Shown here: positions 61,362-64,000 of the stretch, piece after piece | Layout: each line of letters begins with the position of its first letter | Position numbering within the stretch: the first letter of the stretch is position 1 | Origin: Paraflavitalea pollutisoli | GTDB taxonomy: Bacteria; Bacteroidota; Bacteroidia; Chitinophagales; Chitinophagaceae | Length of the DNA: 64,000 nt | Direction: 5' to 3' | NCBI RefSeq assembly: GCF_029360705.1 | Contig: NZ_JARKMX010000001.1 | Span: 620,001-684,000, forward strand | Notes under the pieces: model-generated | Told to the model about the DNA's origin: nothing | The model's input: only the letters and a program-made list of their open reading frames with translations | The model's database searches: none | Program-made: the position numbers and the translations under genes

Positions 61362-63434
61362 ATGTCACAGGACGATTCAAGACAGAATGAACGCGGTTTT
61401 CCGCGCCTACGCCCCCGAGGTGATGATAATGGCCAGCGTAAAGGTCCAAAGTTCAATATCTATTGGGTTTGGGCGATCATCTTTGCTGTACTGGTAGCTT
61501 TTCAATTATTCGGTTCCTTTGCCCCTGATGCCAAAGAAATTGATGACATCGAGTTTTACTCCATGTTGGAAAAAGGAGACGTCGATAAGCTGACTACCAT
61601 CACCAATAAGAACCTTATCAGAGTAACCCTGACTGCTCAGGGATATCAAAAATACAAGGACCAGCTTTCCAAGAAATGGCCCGGTGTATCTGAAAAAGGA
61701 CCTCATTTCGAATTCCGTGTTATCAAGGCTGACGAGTTTGACAAAGAACTGAAAGCCTGGTATAAAGACCACCCAACTGTAAAGCCGGTTTCTAACAAGC
61801 CTGCTACGGAAGGCGAATGGTTTACCGGTATCATCCAATTCCTGCTTCCGCTGGTGGTGATCATCCTGATCTGGGTGATGCTGATGCGTAAGATGGGTGG
61901 TGGCGCCGGTGGCGGCAGTGGTCCCGGTGGTATCTTCAACATTGGTAAATCACGTGCTACGCTGTTCGATAAAGGAACCAAGGTCAACATCAACTTCTCA
62001 GACGTAGCTGGTCTCGACGAAGCGAAAGTGGAAGTTATGGAGATCGTGGACTTCCTGAAGAACCCCAAAAAGTATACTTCCCTGGGTGGTAAAATTCCCA
62101 AGGGCGCGTTGCTGGTAGGCCCTCCCGGTACAGGTAAAACCTTGCTGGCCAAGGCTATGGCTGGTGAAGCACAGGTGCCTTTCTTCTCGATGAGCGGTTC
62201 CGATTTTGTGGAATTGTTTGTAGGGGTAGGCGCGAGCCGTGTACGTGACCTGTTCAAGCAGGCCCGTGAAAAAGCTCCCTGTATCATCTTCATCGATGAG
62301 ATCGACGCCATTGGTCGTGCACGTGGTAAAAATGCCATGATGAGCAATGACGAAAGAGAAAGTACGCTGAACCAGTTGCTGGTAGAAATGGATGGCTTCA
62401 GCGGCGAAAGTGGCATTATCGTGTTGGCGGCTACCAACCGTCCCGATGTACTCGACTCCGCCCTGCTGCGTCCCGGACGTTTTGATCGTCAGATCTCTAT
62501 CGACAAACCCGATCTGAAAGGCCGTGAGCACATTTTCAAGGTGCACCTGAAGCCAATCAAGATCTCCGATAAAGTTGATATTTACAAGTTGGCCGAACAA
62601 ACACCTGGTTTTGCCGGTGCCGATATCGCCAATATTTGTAATGAAGCTGCCCTGATCGCTGCCCGTAAAGGCAAGCAATCGGTTGAGATGGAAGACTTCC
62701 AGGACGCTGTAGATCGCGTTATTGGTGGTCTGGAAAAGAAGAATAAGATCATTTCTCCCGATGAAAAGCGGATCATTGCTTACCACGAAGCCGGTCATGC
62801 TGTTTGCGGCTGGTTCCTGGAACATGCTTATCCGCTGTTGAAAGTGACCATCGTACCACGCGGTGTGGCGGCACTGGGATATGCACAATACACGCCGAAA
62901 GAGCAGTACCTGTACAATACCGATCAACTCACCGATCAGATCTGCATGACACTTGGTGGTCGCGCCAGCGAAGAGATCTTCTTCGGCAAGATATCGACCG
63001 GTGCGCAGAACGATCTGCAGCAGGTGACCCGCATTGCCTACTCCATGATCACCGTATACGGTATGAATGAAAAGGTGGGTAATGTAAGTTTCTACGATCC
63101 CGCTTCAGAAAACTCTTTCACCAAGCCTTATTCGGAAGAAACTTCCAAGCTGATCGATGAGGAAGTCAGAAAACTGATCGATGACGCTTACGAAAAGACC
63201 AAGGGTTTGCTGACTGAAAAGAAAGGTCAGGTTGAAAAACTGGCAGAAGCTTTGCTGAGCAAGGAAGTATTGTTCCAAAGCGACGTTGAATCCCTCATCG
63301 GAAAGCGTCCTTATGGTGAAAAGAAGTTGCTCGATGTAGATGGTAATCCTGGTCATGGTGCGGAAGAAAGTTCCATCAGCCAGGGAGTGCCGCCTTACGA
63401 CAGCAATGTGCACCCGGCGACTTCCGCCTCTTAA
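61362..63434 (+). CDS. ftsH: ATP-dependent zinc metalloprotease FtsH
   Basis: A 690-residue FtsH. The N-terminus is cytoplasmic and basic, then come two helices ([21 protein letters not shown] and [19 protein letters not shown]) with a periplasmic domain between. Walker A is GPPGTGKT at 253-260; Walker B and SRH are [11 protein letters not shown] and [20 protein letters not shown]. The peptidase motif HEAGH is at 475-479. It degrades membrane proteins and some cytosolic regulators. Confidence 0.98.
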   Translation: MSQDDSRQNERGFPRLRPRGDDNGQRKGPKFNIYWVWAIIFAVLVAFQLFGSFAPDAKEIDDIEFYSMLEKGDVDKLTTITNKNLIRVTLTAQGYQKYKDQLSKKWPGVSEKGPHFEFRVIKADEFDKELKAWYKDHPTVKPVSNKPATEGEWFTGIIQFLLPLVVIILIWVMLMRKMGGGAGGGSGPGGIFNIGKSRATLFDKGTKVNINFSDVAGLDEAKVEVMEIVDFLKNPKKYTSLGGKIPKGALLVGPPGTGKTLLAKAMAGEAQVPFFSMSGSDFVELFVGVGASRVRDLFKQAREKAPCIIFIDEIDAIGRARGKNAMMSNDERESTLNQLLVEMDGFSGESGIIVLAATNRPDVLDSALLRPGRFDRQISIDKPDLKGREHIFKVHLKPIKISDKVDIYKLAEQTPGFAGADIANICNEAALIAARKGKQSVEMEDFQDAVDRVIGGLEKKNKIISPDEKRIIAYHEAGHAVCGWFLEHAYPLLKVTIVPRGVAALGYAQYTPKEQYLYNTDQLTDQICMTLGGRASEEIFFGKISTGAQNDLQQVTRIAYSMITVYGMNEKVGNVSFYDPASENSFTKPYSEETSKLIDEEVRKLIDDAYEKTKGLLTEKKGQVEKLAEALLSKEVLFQSDVESLIGKRPYGEKKLLDVDGNPGHGAEESSISQGVPPYDSNVHPATSAS

Positions 63435-63442
63435 TTGATATT

Positions 63443-64000
63443 ATGAAGATTTCTCCTGCAAGGGAAAGTATTCTCAAGAAAATACGGAAGGCGTTGACTC
63501 AGTCAACGCCTCTTCCTTTTCCGCAAAGTGAAGGAAGCAGTTCGGTATTCCAGCCCAGTCAACAAGAGTTGGAAGTGCAGTTTGCCGAACAGTTTTCAAA
63601 GCTCCAGGGCAAGTTTGTGTTCTGTCTCAACGAACAAGAGCTGGCCGTTCAATTGAACCATGTGGTGTCCCACAACCAATGGGCCAATATTTACTGCCGT
63701 GAACAGGCGTTGAAACAGCGGCTGTCGGCCAACGGCTTTCAGCAACATCAGCACGGTGACGTAGCGAGTTGCGATGCGGCGATCACCACTTGTGAGTGGT
63801 TGGTGGCCCGGACGGGTACCATCGTCATGAGTACCGGTCAGCAAAGTGGTCGTACCGTCAGCGTTTATGCTCCTATCCATATTTGCATTGCCTATACCAG
63901 CCAACTGGTGTACGATATCCGTGACGGCCTGCAGGCGGCCCGGGAAAAGTACGGCAACGACCTTCCAACTCTGATCACTTTTGCTTCGGGTCCCAGTCGT
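63443..64000 (+). CDS. LUD domain protein, LutC-like (partial)
   Basis: The visible 186 residues (MKISPARESILKKIRKALTQ...) form a LUD domain of the LutC/YkgG type: CREQALKQRLSANGF, TTCEWLVARTGTIVMSTGQQSGRTVSVYAPIHICIAYTSQLVYD. The end is cut by the window. It starts 8 bp after ftsH. LutC works with LutA and LutB in lactate oxidation; LutB is 30 kb away (31589). Confidence 0.85.
   Translation, partial: MKISPARESILKKIRKALTQSTPLPFPQSEGSSSVFQPSQQELEVQFAEQFSKLQGKFVFCLNEQELAVQLNHVVSHNQWANIYCREQALKQRLSANGFQQHQHGDVASCDAAITTCEWLVARTGTIVMSTGQQSGRTVSVYAPIHICIAYTSQLVYDIRDGLQAAREKYGNDLPTLITFASGPSR

Noticed and set aside
1-64000. CRISPR arrays, tRNAs and insertion sequences
   Set aside because: I looked for regular direct repeats, T-loop motifs and transposase signatures and saw none.

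Overview
The window looks like part of a Bacteroidota chromosome, most likely family Chitinophagaceae. Supporting signs are type IX secretion (T9SS) sorting domains of both type A and type B, the gliding genes gldE and gldD next to mutY and ssb, promoters of the form TTTG-N17-19-TAnnTTTG, starts without Shine-Dalgarno sequences, LytS/LytTR and reg_prop/Y_Y_Y sensors, and the order birA-rsfS-ftsH-LUD. The family assignment is inference; the phylum is well supported. I saw no tRNA, rRNA, CRISPR array, intact transposon or prophage.

Layout. 1-4.3 kb: a LytTR regulator cut by the window edge, its LytS-type TPR kinase, a thioredoxin-reductase-like flavoprotein and a Bax-inhibitor-1 membrane protein. 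4.4-12.8 kb: a three-gene minus-strand operon for surface proteins (propeller protein, type A T9SS protein, 1748-residue PKD-repeat protein with type B sorting domain). 13.2-21.4 kb: minus-strand housekeeping genes (ricT, holB, glutathione peroxidase, beta-helix lipoprotein, comF, radA). 21.4-23.5 kb: a zinc metallopeptidase gene surrounded by non-coding DNA rich in terminators. 23.5-30.8 kb: the Bacteroidota block rng, small basic ribosomal-type protein, TPR protein, HU, mutY, ssb, gldE, gldD. 31-39 kb: DUF3109, lutB, a deacetylase-like gene, EamA transporter, purH and comEC. 39-43 kb: an unknown gene, a membrane protein, a NarL-type two-component pair and DinB. 43-46 kb: carB without the C-terminal regulatory domain. 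46-48 kb: sparse DNA with repeats and small or decayed ORFs. 48-55 kb: M23 peptidase, bcp, a propeller sensor kinase with its regulator and a short lipoprotein. 55-59.7 kb: a TPR protein and a four-gene envelope operon (haem-motif lipoprotein, OB-fold protein, YceI, DUF5777 barrel). 59.8-64 kb: birA, rsfS, ftsH and a lutC-like gene cut by the window end.

How it fits together. Most genes are ordinary core functions: replication and repair (holB, radA, mutY, ssb), RNA turnover (rng), nucleotide synthesis (purH, carB), and envelope or gliding (gldD/E, ftsH). The accessory content is surface display (T9SS operon, lipoproteins) and signal transduction (three two-component systems). I found no single convincing new defence or mobile system. 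The least explained parts are several terminator-bounded non-coding stretches, a run of three tiny ORFs at 16.5-16.8 kb, the 46-48 kb region, the conserved-looking envelope operon at 57.4-59.7 kb, and a long Gln/Gly-rich tail on RicT.
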